A stretch of 48,085 nt of DNA from CAINOH01 sp041663565 (GCA_041663565.1 JBAYMJ010000010.1:1-48085), one strand, 5' to 3'. Shown: positions 17,651 to 25,802, numbered from the stretch's first letter. Notes: generated by a model not told the origin, from the sequence alone. Translations and numbers: made by a program.

Positions 17651-18088
17651 GTGGAAATCCAATACGAGGACATCCACCCGCAAGTCAAGCCCGAAATCGA
17701 CAAGCTCTTTTCCGTCCGCAAGGCACGCTGGCTCCAGACTGCCGCAGCCGCGCCAACACTCGGCCTGGGAATTCCGGTTGCCACAAACATCAACGTCCCT
17801 CCGCTTACTGCCGGGCTTTTCCTGATTGGCGGCCTGACAGGATACGCGATAGGCTCCGGACCTGTGGGGCTGCAGACCCAACGGGTTGCGGAGGCCGTAT
17901 CAAGGCACGGCCTGCTTGCTGATGGGAAGCAAAAGCACTACGCCAAACTTCCCGGAGTTTCCGAGCTGCGCAAGACCCACCCGTTCCTTTTCGTGGACGG
18001 CAAGAAGAGCATAATACTGCTGCCTGACAACGGGCTTGAGCGCATCGCGCAGGAGCTGCCCCTTGGAAGGAAACGGGCCAGGTATTGA
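17651..18088 (+). CDS. Hypothetical two-helix membrane protein after smc
   Basis: 145 aa from a GTG at 17651; a TTG at 17630 is an alternative start. A soluble N-terminal stretch with DIHPQVKPEIDKLF is followed by two hydrophobic segments at about 30-47 and 52-70, the second Gly-rich, and a basic C-terminal domain of about 75 residues. It follows smc by 23 nt on the same strand and is probably cotranscribed. The long in-frame upstream extension lies inside smc and is not real. I do not recognise the family. Confidence 0.65.
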   Translation: MEIQYEDIHPQVKPEIDKLFSVRKARWLQTAAAAPTLGLGIPVATNINVPPLTAGLFLIGGLTGYAIGSGPVGLQTQRVAEAVSRHGLLADGKQKHYAKLPGVSELRKTHPFLFVDGKKSIILLPDNGLERIAQELPLGRKRARY

Positions 18089-18157
18089 GGAAAAGGCAAG
18101 GGGCGGTTTTATAACCGCAAACCCGCTTTAGGCTCCTGTAGCGAAAGTGGTGCACAC

Positions 18158-19009
18158 ATGCAAAAGGACGCCCTGTTTGGGATGCAGAAAGGCGAGATAA
18201 CCGAACACTTGGTCTATTCCAAGCTCGCAGGGAAAGCCAAGGACAAAAAGAACGCGGACGTGCTTGCGCGCATTTCAAAAGACGAGCTCGGGCACTACAA
18301 GCTGCTTTCCAAGATTACGGGAAAGGAAGCCCAGCCGGACATGCTTCGCGTCTATTGGTACGACACATTGTCCTCCATCCTGGGGCTTTCGTTCGGCCTG
18401 CGGCTGATGGAACGGGGCGAGGCCAAGGCACAGGACAAATATGGCGCTCTTGAAAAGGAATACCCCGGACTAACCAAGGTCATCGCGGATGAGGAACGCC
18501 ACGAGATGGCGGTCCTCTCCATGATTTCCGAGCAGAGGCTCGAGTATGCAAGCTCAGTTGTGCTTGGGCTGAACGACGCGCTTGTCGAGCTTACGGGCAC
18601 GCTTGCTGGGCTTACGCTTGCCCTTGCGGACACCAAGCTCATCGCAATCACCGGGCTGATAATGGGTGTTGCTGCAGCGCTTTCGATGTCGGCCTCAAGC
18701 TACCTTTCAGCGCGCGAGGACGACGACAAGAACGCCAAGACAGCTGCAACGTACACCGGGGTCGCATACATCCTTGCGGTGCTGCTCCTTGTTGCGCCGT
18801 ACTTCGTCTTTCCCAATGTCTATGTCGCGCTGGCTGCGGTGCTCGTGATAACAATAAGCCTCGTCGCAGGCTACACGTTCTACGTAACGACCGCAAAGGA
18901 CAAGGCCTTCTGGCCGCGCTTTATAGAGATGGCCGCGATATGCCTCGTAGTCACTGCAATCAGCTTTGGGTTCGGGCTGCTGCTCAAGCAGTTCGTCGGC
19001 ACGGCCTGA
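18158..19009 (+). CDS. Ferritin-like domain fused to VIT1/CCC1-type metal transporter
   Basis: 283 aa. Residues 1-125 form a rubrerythrin-like four-helix region with E-x-x-H pairs (KDELGHYKLL and DEERHEMAVL), expected to hold a di-iron site. Residues 130-283 carry a VIT1/CCC1 membrane domain: SSVVLGLNDALVELTGTLAG, then GVAAALSMSASSYLSARE, and three more helices. Related fusions export or store Fe2+ or Mn2+. A TTTTATAA box lies at 18107-18114 and a GGTG site five nt before the ATG. The gene lies just downstream of the smc-linked membrane protein but has its own promoter. Confidence 0.88.
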   Translation: MQKDALFGMQKGEITEHLVYSKLAGKAKDKKNADVLARISKDELGHYKLLSKITGKEAQPDMLRVYWYDTLSSILGLSFGLRLMERGEAKAQDKYGALEKEYPGLTKVIADEERHEMAVLSMISEQRLEYASSVVLGLNDALVELTGTLAGLTLALADTKLIAITGLIMGVAAALSMSASSYLSAREDDDKNAKTAATYTGVAYILAVLLLVAPYFVFPNVYVALAAVLVITISLVAGYTFYVTTAKDKAFWPRFIEMAAICLVVTAISFGFGLLLKQFVGTA

Positions 19010-19063
19010 AGGCAAAATGTCGGAAGAAGACGAGCTCGACTAAAACCCTGCTGGCTTGGTAAA

Positions 19064-19336
19064 TTACTTTTGGTATACCCTGTCGTGGTGGTCGTAATCC
19101 AAAAGGCACACCGACCTCGCCTTCTCGTCTATTGAATACACCAGCACGAAGTTCGAGTCTATGTGCACTCGCCGCTTCCCAAAAAGAGGCGCACGGAGCG
19201 GCTTGAACCTATACGGGTCTGCGACTATTTCCTGGACCTTTTTCCCAATTGCCTCAAACGCCACCCTGTTGCGGCGTTCCAGCCTGCGGAGTTTGCGCTC
19301 CATAGTCTGGGAAAGTAGAAGTTTGTATTCGCTCAA
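19064..19336 (-). CDS. RelE/ParE-superfamily toxin
   Basis: 90 aa, the usual toxin size. The pattern LSQTMERKLRRLERRN, then IVADPYRFKPLRAPLFGKRRVHIDSNFVLVY and LLDYDHHDRVYQK, matches RelE/YafQ-type ribosome-dependent mRNA interferases, with the basic core and a C-terminal Tyr/His patch. Its start overlaps the end of the antitoxin gene by 4 nt, the classic arrangement for translational coupling. The toxin would cut mRNA in the ribosomal A site if unopposed. Confidence 0.87.
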   Translation of the reverse strand: MSEYKLLLSQTMERKLRRLERRNRVAFEAIGKKVQEIVADPYRFKPLRAPLFGKRRVHIDSNFVLVYSIDEKARSVCLLDYDHHDRVYQK

Positions 19337-19569
19337 CGGCCATCCTGTCCGAAGAACTTCGCCGGGTCAACGCGCTTCTTGGGCTCCTTCTCAATCTTTT
19401 TCAGCCTCTTGGCGTATTCGGGCTTGATTTGCGGCTCAAGCAATGACTCTGCGTAGTCAATGATTATGCGTTCCAGCGCCTCGGACTTGTTCCGAAACCC
19501 GTAGAGCGCCTTGACCACGTTCACGGTCCTGTTTGCCTGTTCCGACATGTTCACGATTGCCTGCACCAT
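19333..19569 (-). CDS. DUF2683-type antitoxin
   Basis: 78 aa from the ATG at 19569. The opening MVQAIVNMSEQANRTVNVVK with a following KSEALERIIIDYAE looks like a ribbon-helix-helix domain, as in archaeal DUF2683 proteins paired with RelE toxins. The C-terminal half (LEPQIKPEYAKRLKKIEKEP) is the part expected to wrap the toxin. The gene precedes and overlaps the toxin. A palindrome over the promoter (19576-19598) is the likely autoregulatory operator. The longer in-frame extension upstream contains the promoter and is not used. Confidence 0.82.
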   Translation of the reverse strand: MVQAIVNMSEQANRTVNVVKALYGFRNKSEALERIIIDYAESLLEPQIKPEYAKRLKKIEKEPKKRVDPAKFFGQDGR

Positions 19570-19575
19570 ATTAAT

Positions 19576-19598
19576 CCCATATAATATTTCATTATGGG
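19576..19598 (-). promoter_or_regulatory. Operator/promoter of the toxin-antitoxin operon
   Basis: CCCATA at one end and TATGGG at the other form a perfect 6-bp inverted repeat around an AT-only-like core that contains the TATA-like element. It ends 7 nt before the antitoxin ATG, consistent with repression by a ribbon-helix-helix dimer. Confidence 0.5.
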
Positions 19599-19715
19599 AC
19601 GTTAATAACCCGGCTAGTTGTCCTTCCAGTAGGCATTGGCTGGATGGATAATTATGGCAAGTCTGCAAGAAACAGGTTAACTATGATAAACTTGGAGAAA
19701 AACGGAAAGTGCGGC

Positions 19716-20492
19716 TTATTCTATCTCAACTAGAGTCGCAGCCTCGGCCTTCTCGCCTTCCTTGGCCTCAACTGCGCCTTCCTCTGCAGTGAATTCCTTC
19801 GGAGCAATAAGCGCTTGTGCTGCCTTCCAGGCTTCCTCTTCTATGTACTTGATGAAGATTTCGCCGAAGACGTTGTCCTGCCACATCAGCAGGCGGCCTT
19901 CCTGCACCAGGTGCAGAAGCGGGAGCATGTTGCGTGCAATCTCGTCGTTGTTGTCCTTTGAAAGCATGCTTGTGAAAGTCAGGACGCCTTCCGTGTCCTT
20001 GAGGTTTCCTGCCTTGATGTAGAAGCGCGCTATTATCTCATGCATGTCCTCCTTCGGAAGCTCCACGGTAAGCTCGACCGGAGCTGCGTGCGAACGCGGC
20101 CTGATCCTTCCTGCGCCCATCACCTGCTCGACTGCATTCATGAGCTCGTCAAGGGTTACGCGGCGGCTCTTCGGGATGTTGGGCCGGAACACCAGGTCAG
20201 GAAGGTCCTCCTCGATGTACGACTTGGTCTCCTCCTCAACCGTCGCCTGCTCGTCGGAAAAGACCTGCTCGAGCTTAAGTGACTCGGCCTTGAAGTGAAG
20301 AAGGAGTGCCGATGCGAGTATGACGTTTGCGGGCATGCGCAGGTCGAGCGCCTGCAGCTCGCGCACCTTGGCAAGATAGACGTCGGCAAGGGCGGTGACG
20401 TCGATGTCCCACGGGTCCATCTGGTGGGTCGAAATCAGCTCCACCAGGAACTCGCGCCAGGTGGGCTGGACTACCATGTTGAGGATATCCAT
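19716..20492 (-). CDS. scpA: Segregation and condensation protein A (kleisin)
   Basis: 258 aa. The N-terminal part (LVELISTHQMDPWDIDVTALADVYLAKV, then MPANVILASALLLHFKAESL) is the hallmark ScpA helical domain that binds the SMC neck. A central acidic linker (FSDEQATVEEETKSYIEEDLPDL) follows, and the C-terminal winged helix that binds the SMC cap is at about 150-235 (LSKDNNDEIARNMLPLLHLVQEGRL). An Ala/Glu-rich tail ends the protein. ScpB is not seen. Together with SMC it forms the archaeal condensin-like ring. Confidence 0.92.
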   Translation of the reverse strand: MDILNMVVQPTWREFLVELISTHQMDPWDIDVTALADVYLAKVRELQALDLRMPANVILASALLLHFKAESLKLEQVFSDEQATVEEETKSYIEEDLPDLVFRPNIPKSRRVTLDELMNAVEQVMGAGRIRPRSHAAPVELTVELPKEDMHEIIARFYIKAGNLKDTEGVLTFTSMLSKDNNDEIARNMLPLLHLVQEGRLLMWQDNVFGEIFIKYIEEEAWKAAQALIAPKEFTAEEGAVEAKEGEKAEAATLVEIE

Positions 20493-20670
20493 TGGTGTGT
20501 TGCCTCGACTATGATTCTTCAGGCGATTTCCTTTTTGCCTGATTGTGGGTTAGAATCAGTAATTGCGCAGGCGGATTTAAAGGTTACGGAAGGAAACTGG
20601 GTTCCGGCATTATGAACGCTTTTTATTTGGCCAATCACTAATGCCTGCAGCTAAACAAGGTGTGATTCTT

Positions 20671-21369
20671 TTGAACAGGGTAAAGACAGGCATTCCGGGG
20701 CTGGACGAGCTCATCGAGGGCGGCTTCCCCGAAAGCTCGAGCATCCTGCTCGCGGGCTCCTCGGGAACCGGAAAGACGATATTCTGCCTGGAATACCTAT
20801 ACAAGGGAGCGACGGACTACAACGAGCCGGGGATGTACGCCACCCTGGAAGAGGGGCCGCACAACCTGTGGTGGAACATGCAGCGCTTCCGCTGGAATTT
20901 CCTGCCCCTGCAGAAGGACAACAAGATACAGATACTCAAGTTCGACCCGCGTCCTGACGACGTGGACATGGACGCCCAGCTTTCAAAGATTGTGGAGAAG
21001 GCGCACGAGATGGGCGCAAAGCGCCTGGTCATCGACTCGATTACCGCCCTGATGTTCTGGACCCAGAAGTCGGAGAAGGTGCGCTACTCGGTGTACAACC
21101 TGGTTGACCAGCTGCGCTCCATAAACTGCACCACCATACTCACCTGCGAGACAACCGGCGGAAAGTCCGCAATCTCGCGCTTCGGAGTCGAGGAGTTCCT
21201 GACGGACGGCGTGATACAGCTTTTCTTCAACCCGCCCAACAGGGCCGCTTTCATACGCAAGATGCGCGGCACCGACCACTCCAAGAAGATTCACCCGCTC
21301 GACATCAACGAGAACGGCATCTCCATAGACCCGCAGGGGGATATCCTCTGGGAGAGCATAAAGGACTAG
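20671..21369 (+). CDS. KaiC-like RecA-superfamily ATPase
   Basis: 232 aa from a TTG at 20671. A TTTTTATT box at about 20618-20625 puts the transcript start near 20648, after the ATG at 20641, and GGTGTGA lies the right distance before the TTG; the protein then begins RVKTGIPGLDELIEGG, as usual in this family. Walker A GSSGTGKT (29-36), the catalytic-Glu region LEEGP and Walker B RLVIDS (D122) are present. Single-domain archaeal KaiC proteins act in signalling or regulation; the partner is unknown. It is divergent from scpA, and a small membrane protein follows. Confidence 0.87.
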   Translation: MNRVKTGIPGLDELIEGGFPESSSILLAGSSGTGKTIFCLEYLYKGATDYNEPGMYATLEEGPHNLWWNMQRFRWNFLPLQKDNKIQILKFDPRPDDVDMDAQLSKIVEKAHEMGAKRLVIDSITALMFWTQKSEKVRYSVYNLVDQLRSINCTTILTCETTGGKSAISRFGVEEFLTDGVIQLFFNPPNRAAFIRKMRGTDHSKKIHPLDINENGISIDPQGDILWESIKD

Positions 21370-21387
21370 AAAGACGGTGATTTTTGC

Positions 21388-21585
21388 ATGATGAAGAACA
21401 TTGTCAAGCTGACAATTGCCATAATCCTGGTGCTTGCAGGCATCCTCCTGATGCTCAAGGAGTTCGGCATAATCAACGCCGACATAGTCAAGTTCTGGCC
21501 GGCAGTGCTCATAATCGTCGGCGGCGTGATGTTCTACGAGTACTTTTCCGACCGCAACAAGCCAAGCGACGGGTTCTTCGGGTAG
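21388..21585 (+). CDS. Small two-helix membrane protein, LiaI/DUF5668-like
   Basis: 65 aa with two hydrophobic segments (about 7-24 and 32-48) joined by the short KEFGIINADIVKFWP loop, and a polar C-terminus rich in Asp, Lys and Gly. This hairpin pattern resembles the N-terminal region of LiaI/LiaF-type proteins (DUF5668). It follows the KaiC-like gene by 18 nt with its own GGTGA site and is probably in the same operon. Function unknown. Confidence 0.75.
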   Translation: MMKNIVKLTIAIILVLAGILLMLKEFGIINADIVKFWPAVLIIVGGVMFYEYFSDRNKPSDGFFG

Positions 21586-21623
21586 GAAAAAACGGCTGAC
21601 CGGCCACAGGTTAAAACGCGGGA

Positions 21624-22748
21624 ATGGGTTGTGAAGTAGTGGAAAACGCACGCGGCCAGGGTTCGACAGAATATCTCGTGGTTCTTGGCGCCGTGCTGCT
21701 AGTTTCTTTGGTAACCGTCAACCTGCTTGGCAGTTTCCCGTCAAGCGGGAGCGCAACAAAAGAGCAGCAGTCCAAGGCATACTGGTCCGGAACGACCCCG
21801 TTTGCCATCACAACCGCCAGGGTAACAAACGGCACCATCACACTGTCCGTTTCGAACAAGCTGACTGAGAGGGCCTACCTTACCGCCATAGAAGTGCAGG
21901 ACGGTTACGGAAACAACGCAACCGTGATGACGCCAAACCAAATCCTCAATGCAGGGGAGGAAACGACGCTGACGAACTTTTCCTTCACCCTGCCCAACCC
22001 GTGCAACGGCAAGGCCGTGGGAAGCGCTTACGAGTTCAAGGCAGTCTCTTTCATCTACACCCAAGGGCCGATTACCGGCATCCGGCAACAAGGCGCGCAG
22101 CCGCTGGTAGGCAAGTGCTCGGAATTCACTTGCGGCGAGACCGTCACGTTCACTTACAGGGGCAGCAGCGTCACCTACGGGACGGTGACTTCGCAAGCGG
22201 GCAGGTGCTTCATGGACAGGAACCTCGGGGCAAGCCGGGCCGCTACCTCCGTGGGAGACTTGGCGGCATACGGCGACTACTTCCAATGGGGAAGGTTGGA
22301 CGACGGCCATCAAAGTAACACGAGCGGCACAACCAGCACGTTGTCCGCTACCAACAGCCCGGGACACAGCAACTTTATCATTGCACCAACCAGCCCTTAT
22401 GACTGGCTATCCCCCAGAAACGACAACTTGTGGCAGGGAGTGAACGGAATCAACAACCCCTGCCCCAGCGGCTGGCGTTTGCCGACAATAGCCGAATGGA
22501 GTGCTGAAAACACCGCAGGAAGTTGGACAAACTATTATAGCGCCTATGCTTCACCCTTGAAATTGACAGTAACCGGCGCCAGGGTTTACAGCAGTGCGTC
22601 CCTTTCCAACGTAGGTGTCTACGGCCACTATTGGAGCAGTTCGATTTATGGCGCGAACGCTTACGAGATGGAAATCGGCAGTGGTGCTGCGGATACTACT
22701 AACAGTTACCGGGCATACGGCATATCGGTACGGTGCATCAAGAATTAG
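21624..22748 (+). CDS. Secreted pilin-like protein with FISUMP domain
   Basis: 374 aa. The N-terminus has a class III (archaeal pilin-type) signal: ARG before QGSTEY and the hydrophobic LVVLGAVLLVSLVTVNLL, for cleavage before Gln and assembly or anchoring through the helix. An Ig-like beta region follows (about 45-160). The C-terminal ~200 residues, from TYGTVTSQAGRCFMDRNLG through NPCPSGWRLPTIAEW and YGHYWSSS to SVRCIKN, match the Fibrobacter succinogenes major paralogous (FISUMP) domain, with cysteines likely in disulfides. A GTG at 21639, preceded by GGTTGTGA, is an alternative start. Likely a surface adhesion or filament protein. Confidence 0.88.
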   Translation: MGCEVVENARGQGSTEYLVVLGAVLLVSLVTVNLLGSFPSSGSATKEQQSKAYWSGTTPFAITTARVTNGTITLSVSNKLTERAYLTAIEVQDGYGNNATVMTPNQILNAGEETTLTNFSFTLPNPCNGKAVGSAYEFKAVSFIYTQGPITGIRQQGAQPLVGKCSEFTCGETVTFTYRGSSVTYGTVTSQAGRCFMDRNLGASRAATSVGDLAAYGDYFQWGRLDDGHQSNTSGTTSTLSATNSPGHSNFIIAPTSPYDWLSPRNDNLWQGVNGINNPCPSGWRLPTIAEWSAENTAGSWTNYYSAYASPLKLTVTGARVYSSASLSNVGVYGHYWSSSIYGANAYEMEIGSGAADTTNSYRAYGISVRCIKN

Positions 22749-22798
22749 ATTACATTAGAACTAAGGATGGCAAGAACGCCTAAAGCCGCAACGCTTTT

Positions 22799-22815
22799 TA
22801 TGCCCTGAGGGCATA
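22799..22815 (+). promoter_or_regulatory. Palindromic putative operator before lonB
   Basis: TATGCCC, TGA, GGGCATA: a perfect 7-bp inverted repeat immediately before and overlapping the ATAATATA TATA box (22813-22820). The expected transcript start is near 22843 and the lonB ATG is at 22873. The position over the BRE/TATA region suits a repressor such as a heat-shock regulator; the regulator is not identified. Confidence 0.5.
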
Positions 22816-22872
22816 ATATATTCCCAGCTAGTTTTTTCGTTTCAATAGAAGGATTAGGGGTTAGCAACCAAG

Positions 22873-24828
22873 ATGGCCAAGAGAAAGGAAAGCACCACGA
22901 AGGCAGTCAGGAAGGTAGTCCAGACCATAGCTAACGCAGTTCTCAAGCCGGGGCAACCCCGCGTCTTCCCGAAGGACTACACGGACACGTCCCAGCTTCC
23001 GGTCGCCCCGCTCCTCGTTGACCAGATAATAGGCCAGGACAAGGCGGTAAACCTCATCAAGAAGGCTTCGGCCCAGAAGCGCAACGTCCTGCTGGTCGGA
23101 ACGCCGGGGACCGGCAAGTCGATGCTTGCGCAGGCAATGTCCGAACTCCTGCCGGTGCAGGAGCTTGAGGACATCATCGTCGCGTTCAACCCCGAAGACG
23201 ACAACGTGCCCAAAATCCGGGTAGTCAAGGCAGGAGATGCCAAGAAGATACAGCAGGCCGAGCGCATGAAAAGCAAGGCTATGGGCGGGAACATCAACCT
23301 GATGCTCTCCCTGTTTCTGATGGCCTCGGTTGCCATAATCATATTCGTGCTACCCGGGACGGGGATGCCCATAAACCTGATTGCCGCAATGCTGGTTGGC
23401 ATGTTCATACTCGGAGCCGCGATGCTGTTTGCCTCCCAGGTGGGAAGGCAGAGGATGGCAGAACCTGGTGACTCAATCAAGGTCCTTATTGACAATTCCA
23501 ACAAGAAGAAGGCGCCTTTCGTTGACGCTACTGGCTCGAAGGCAGGCGCGCTCTTGGGCGACGTGCGCCACGACCCCTTCCAGTCAGGCGGACTGGGCAC
23601 GCCGGCACACCTGCGGGTGGAGGCCGGGTTCATCCACAAGGCCCACAAGGGCATTTTGTTCATAGACGAGGCCAGCACCCTGCGGCCCAAGGCACAGCAG
23701 GAGCTCCTCACCGCAATGCAGGAGAAGAAGTACGGGATTACGGGGCAGTCCGAGCTCAGCTCCGGAGCCCTGGTCAAGACCGAGCCGGTTCCCTGCGACT
23801 TCATCCTGGTTGCAGCTGGCAACTACCAGGACGTAGCCAAGATGCACCCGGCCTTGCGCTCGCGCATCCGCGGGTACGGCTACGAGGTCTTCATGGAGGA
23901 GTCCATCGAGGACAACGAGACCAACCGCAACAAGTTCGCCGTGTTCGTGGCCCAGGAAGTCACCAAGGACGGCAAGATACCCCACTTTACCCGTGAGGCA
24001 GTTGAGGAAATCCTCCTGGAAGCCCGCAGGAGGGCAGGACGCAAGAACAAGCTCACCCTTCGCATGCGCGAGCTTGGCGGCTTGGTGCGCGCAGCCGGGG
24101 ACGTTGCGCGCGAGGCTGGCGCCAAGCTGGTTGAAAAGCAGCACGTGCTTGATGCCAAGAGGCTGGCGGCCACGCTTGAGCAGCAGGCCACCCAGTCCGA
24201 GATTGAGGTCCGCAAGGAATACCGCGTGTTCCAGAACGAGGGCAAGAGCGTGGGACGCGTCAACGGCCTTGCAGTGATGGGAGACGCCGGAATCGCCCTG
24301 CCCATAGTTGCCGAGATGGCGCCTGCCGGAAGCAAGAACGAAGGAAAAATCATCGCTACAGGCAAGCTCGGAAAGATTGCCGAAGAGGCCGTCAAGAACG
24401 TCAGCGCGATACTCAAGAAGCACCTCGGCAAGGATACCTCGAACTTCGACATCCACATCCAGTTCCTCCAGACCTACGAGGGCGTGGAGGGCGACTCGGC
24501 AAGCATCTCAGTCGCAACCGCAGTCATATCCGCGCTTGAGGACGCGCCGCTTCGCCAGGACATCGCAATGACCGGCTCGCTGTCCGTACGCGGCGACGTG
24601 CTGCCCGTTGGGGGCGTGACCTACAAGGCCGAGGCCGCGCTGGATGCGGGGATACACACAATCATCGTCCCGAAAGCCAACGCAGGAGACATCATCCTGA
24701 GCAAGGAAAAGGCCGCCAAGCTGAAAATCATACCCGTTTCCAGCCTGTACGAGGTCCTTTCGATTGCGCTGGCTGAAAGCCCGAAGAAGGCGGAGATACT
24801 CTCCAAAGTCAAGAAGGAGCTGCAATAG
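22873..24828 (+). CDS. lonB: ATP-dependent LonB protease, membrane-anchored archaeal type
   Basis: 651 aa. Walker A is GTPGTGKS (76-83). Two membrane helices (about 141-165 and 168-193) are inserted in the AAA+ domain, the mark of archaeal LonB. Walker B is ILFIDEAS (about 260-267). The C-terminal protease domain has the catalytic dyad Ser542 (GDSAS) and Lys585 (TYKAEA). It degrades unfolded and regulatory proteins at the inner face of the membrane and is essential in several archaea. A palindrome overlaps its promoter. A short hairpin (GCAACT GAA AGTTGC, 24841-24855) follows the stop codon. Confidence 0.96.
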   Translation: MAKRKESTTKAVRKVVQTIANAVLKPGQPRVFPKDYTDTSQLPVAPLLVDQIIGQDKAVNLIKKASAQKRNVLLVGTPGTGKSMLAQAMSELLPVQELEDIIVAFNPEDDNVPKIRVVKAGDAKKIQQAERMKSKAMGGNINLMLSLFLMASVAIIIFVLPGTGMPINLIAAMLVGMFILGAAMLFASQVGRQRMAEPGDSIKVLIDNSNKKKAPFVDATGSKAGALLGDVRHDPFQSGGLGTPAHLRVEAGFIHKAHKGILFIDEASTLRPKAQQELLTAMQEKKYGITGQSELSSGALVKTEPVPCDFILVAAGNYQDVAKMHPALRSRIRGYGYEVFMEESIEDNETNRNKFAVFVAQEVTKDGKIPHFTREAVEEILLEARRRAGRKNKLTLRMRELGGLVRAAGDVAREAGAKLVEKQHVLDAKRLAATLEQQATQSEIEVRKEYRVFQNEGKSVGRVNGLAVMGDAGIALPIVAEMAPAGSKNEGKIIATGKLGKIAEEAVKNVSAILKKHLGKDTSNFDIHIQFLQTYEGVEGDSASISVATAVISALEDAPLRQDIAMTGSLSVRGDVLPVGGVTYKAEAALDAGIHTIIVPKANAGDIILSKEKAAKLKIIPVSSLYEVLSIALAESPKKAEILSKVKKELQ

Positions 24829-25474
24829 GGGTTGTTTCTGGCAACTGAAAGTTGCACTAAGGGGTACAGAAACTTTTATAAATAAGGAACGCCCAGATAA
24901 TTATCCACCGAATTCTAAGTTTGGTAGTGGATGAGGGTCGTAGGCTCACGCGAATTCTAAAGGATTGCCTCCTTGGGGTTTTGCCTTACAACCTCTCCTC
25001 CCACTCTGTTCTATTCTCTTTAGCTACTAGTCTGTCGTTTCTTTCCTTCATCCCCTCCTTCTTTATTACTAAAGAAGCTTAAATCATCCTCCTTTATATA
25101 CTTTGCGGGACTCTACTTCCCCTATTCAGCAAATGGAGCAATATTAGCCCTTCTTTTGCTAAATGGAGGTATCTAGAGTAGCCTAATGCTTTCATATTTT
25201 CCTGGTCTGCAGCCCAAAGCACGTTCCGAAGGCCTGCTTCATCCCTTTTCCTTACTTACAAAGGATTGAAAGGATGGACCTTACGGACTTGGTACCTGCC
25301 ATTGCGACAAAGTCCCAAGTTGCGGGCATAGTAACGACTGGATATACGTAATGAGCCTGTCCAGCGTTGTACTGTGCCATGTCGAATTGACCTATAGACT
25401 ACTTGCGGCACTTGAATTAATAAGAGTTTCCAAACGTGACGAAATTCGTAGAATTGAAAAAACGAAAATAAGTT
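24829..25474. other. Uninterpreted intergenic region between lonB and rnpB
   Basis: 646 nt with no convincing gene. Visible: the 6-bp hairpin at 24841-24855; a TATA-like TTTATAAAT at 24875-24883 on the plus strand; a 10-bp direct repeat CGAATTCTAA at 24909-24918 and 24951-24960; a pyrimidine-rich stretch at about 24970-25090; a perfect 8-bp hairpin CTTCTTTA/TAAAGAAG at 25058-25077; a TTTATATA element at 25093-25100; and a nested fold at about 25108-25182 with outer ACTCTA/TAGAGT and inner AGCAAA/TTTGCT arms. These suggest one or more structured RNAs, but no known family is matched. Confidence 0.45.
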
Positions 25475-25780
25475 GGTGGCCCTGCCGTACTCCGCCTTCT
25501 GTTAACCCATGTCGGGCCCACAGCATTGGACTATGCGGCCTACTGCCTTGCTCCAGGGCGGGGCCGTTTCATCTTTTCCTTGCAAACCGCTCGGAGGACT
25601 TCATTGCTTGTGTCGCATCGGAAAAGTCCGTTTCTGCTCCCCGCCACGACGTTGTGTCGTGCGGCTTTCGACGCTTCTTGGCTTCTGGCCAAGACACGTG
25701 CAATGCACGCGGGAGGGCGGAAGTTCCTCGGCTGCCGTGATTTGACTCACAGGCTACCGTCAGCTGTGCACAAGGCCACC
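25475..25780 (-). ncRNA. rnpB: RNase P RNA (archaeal)
   Basis: About 306 nt on the minus strand. The ends pair as P1 (GGTGGCC at the 5' end with GGCCACC at the 3' end). The universally conserved blocks are visible: GAGGAACTTCCGCC near the 5' side, GGAGCAAGGCAGTAGG in the middle and AACAGAAGGCGGAGTAC near the 3' side. ACTTCCGCC pairs with GGCGGAGT to form P4, including the conserved bulged U. It is the catalytic RNA that matures tRNA 5' ends. A T-rich stretch follows the 3' end. Plus-strand ORFs over this interval are artefacts. Confidence 0.93.
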
Positions 25781-25802
25781 GCAATTATTGTGCGGATTCG
25801 GG

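Noticed and set aside
24903..24965. Second box C/D sRNA after the TATA box at 24875
   Set aside because: GGATGAG and CTAA can be forced into C and D roles, but spacing and K-turn bases do not fit.
25252..25380. Minus-strand 42-codon ORF (MAQYNAGQAHY...)
   Set aside because: No ribosome site, only a weakly placed TATA-like sequence, and no family pattern; left as part of the unassigned region.
24880..25400. Signal recognition particle (7S) RNA
   Set aside because: Neither strand contains the helix 8 CAGG...GGAAGG...AGCA signature, and the ends do not pair over a long helix.
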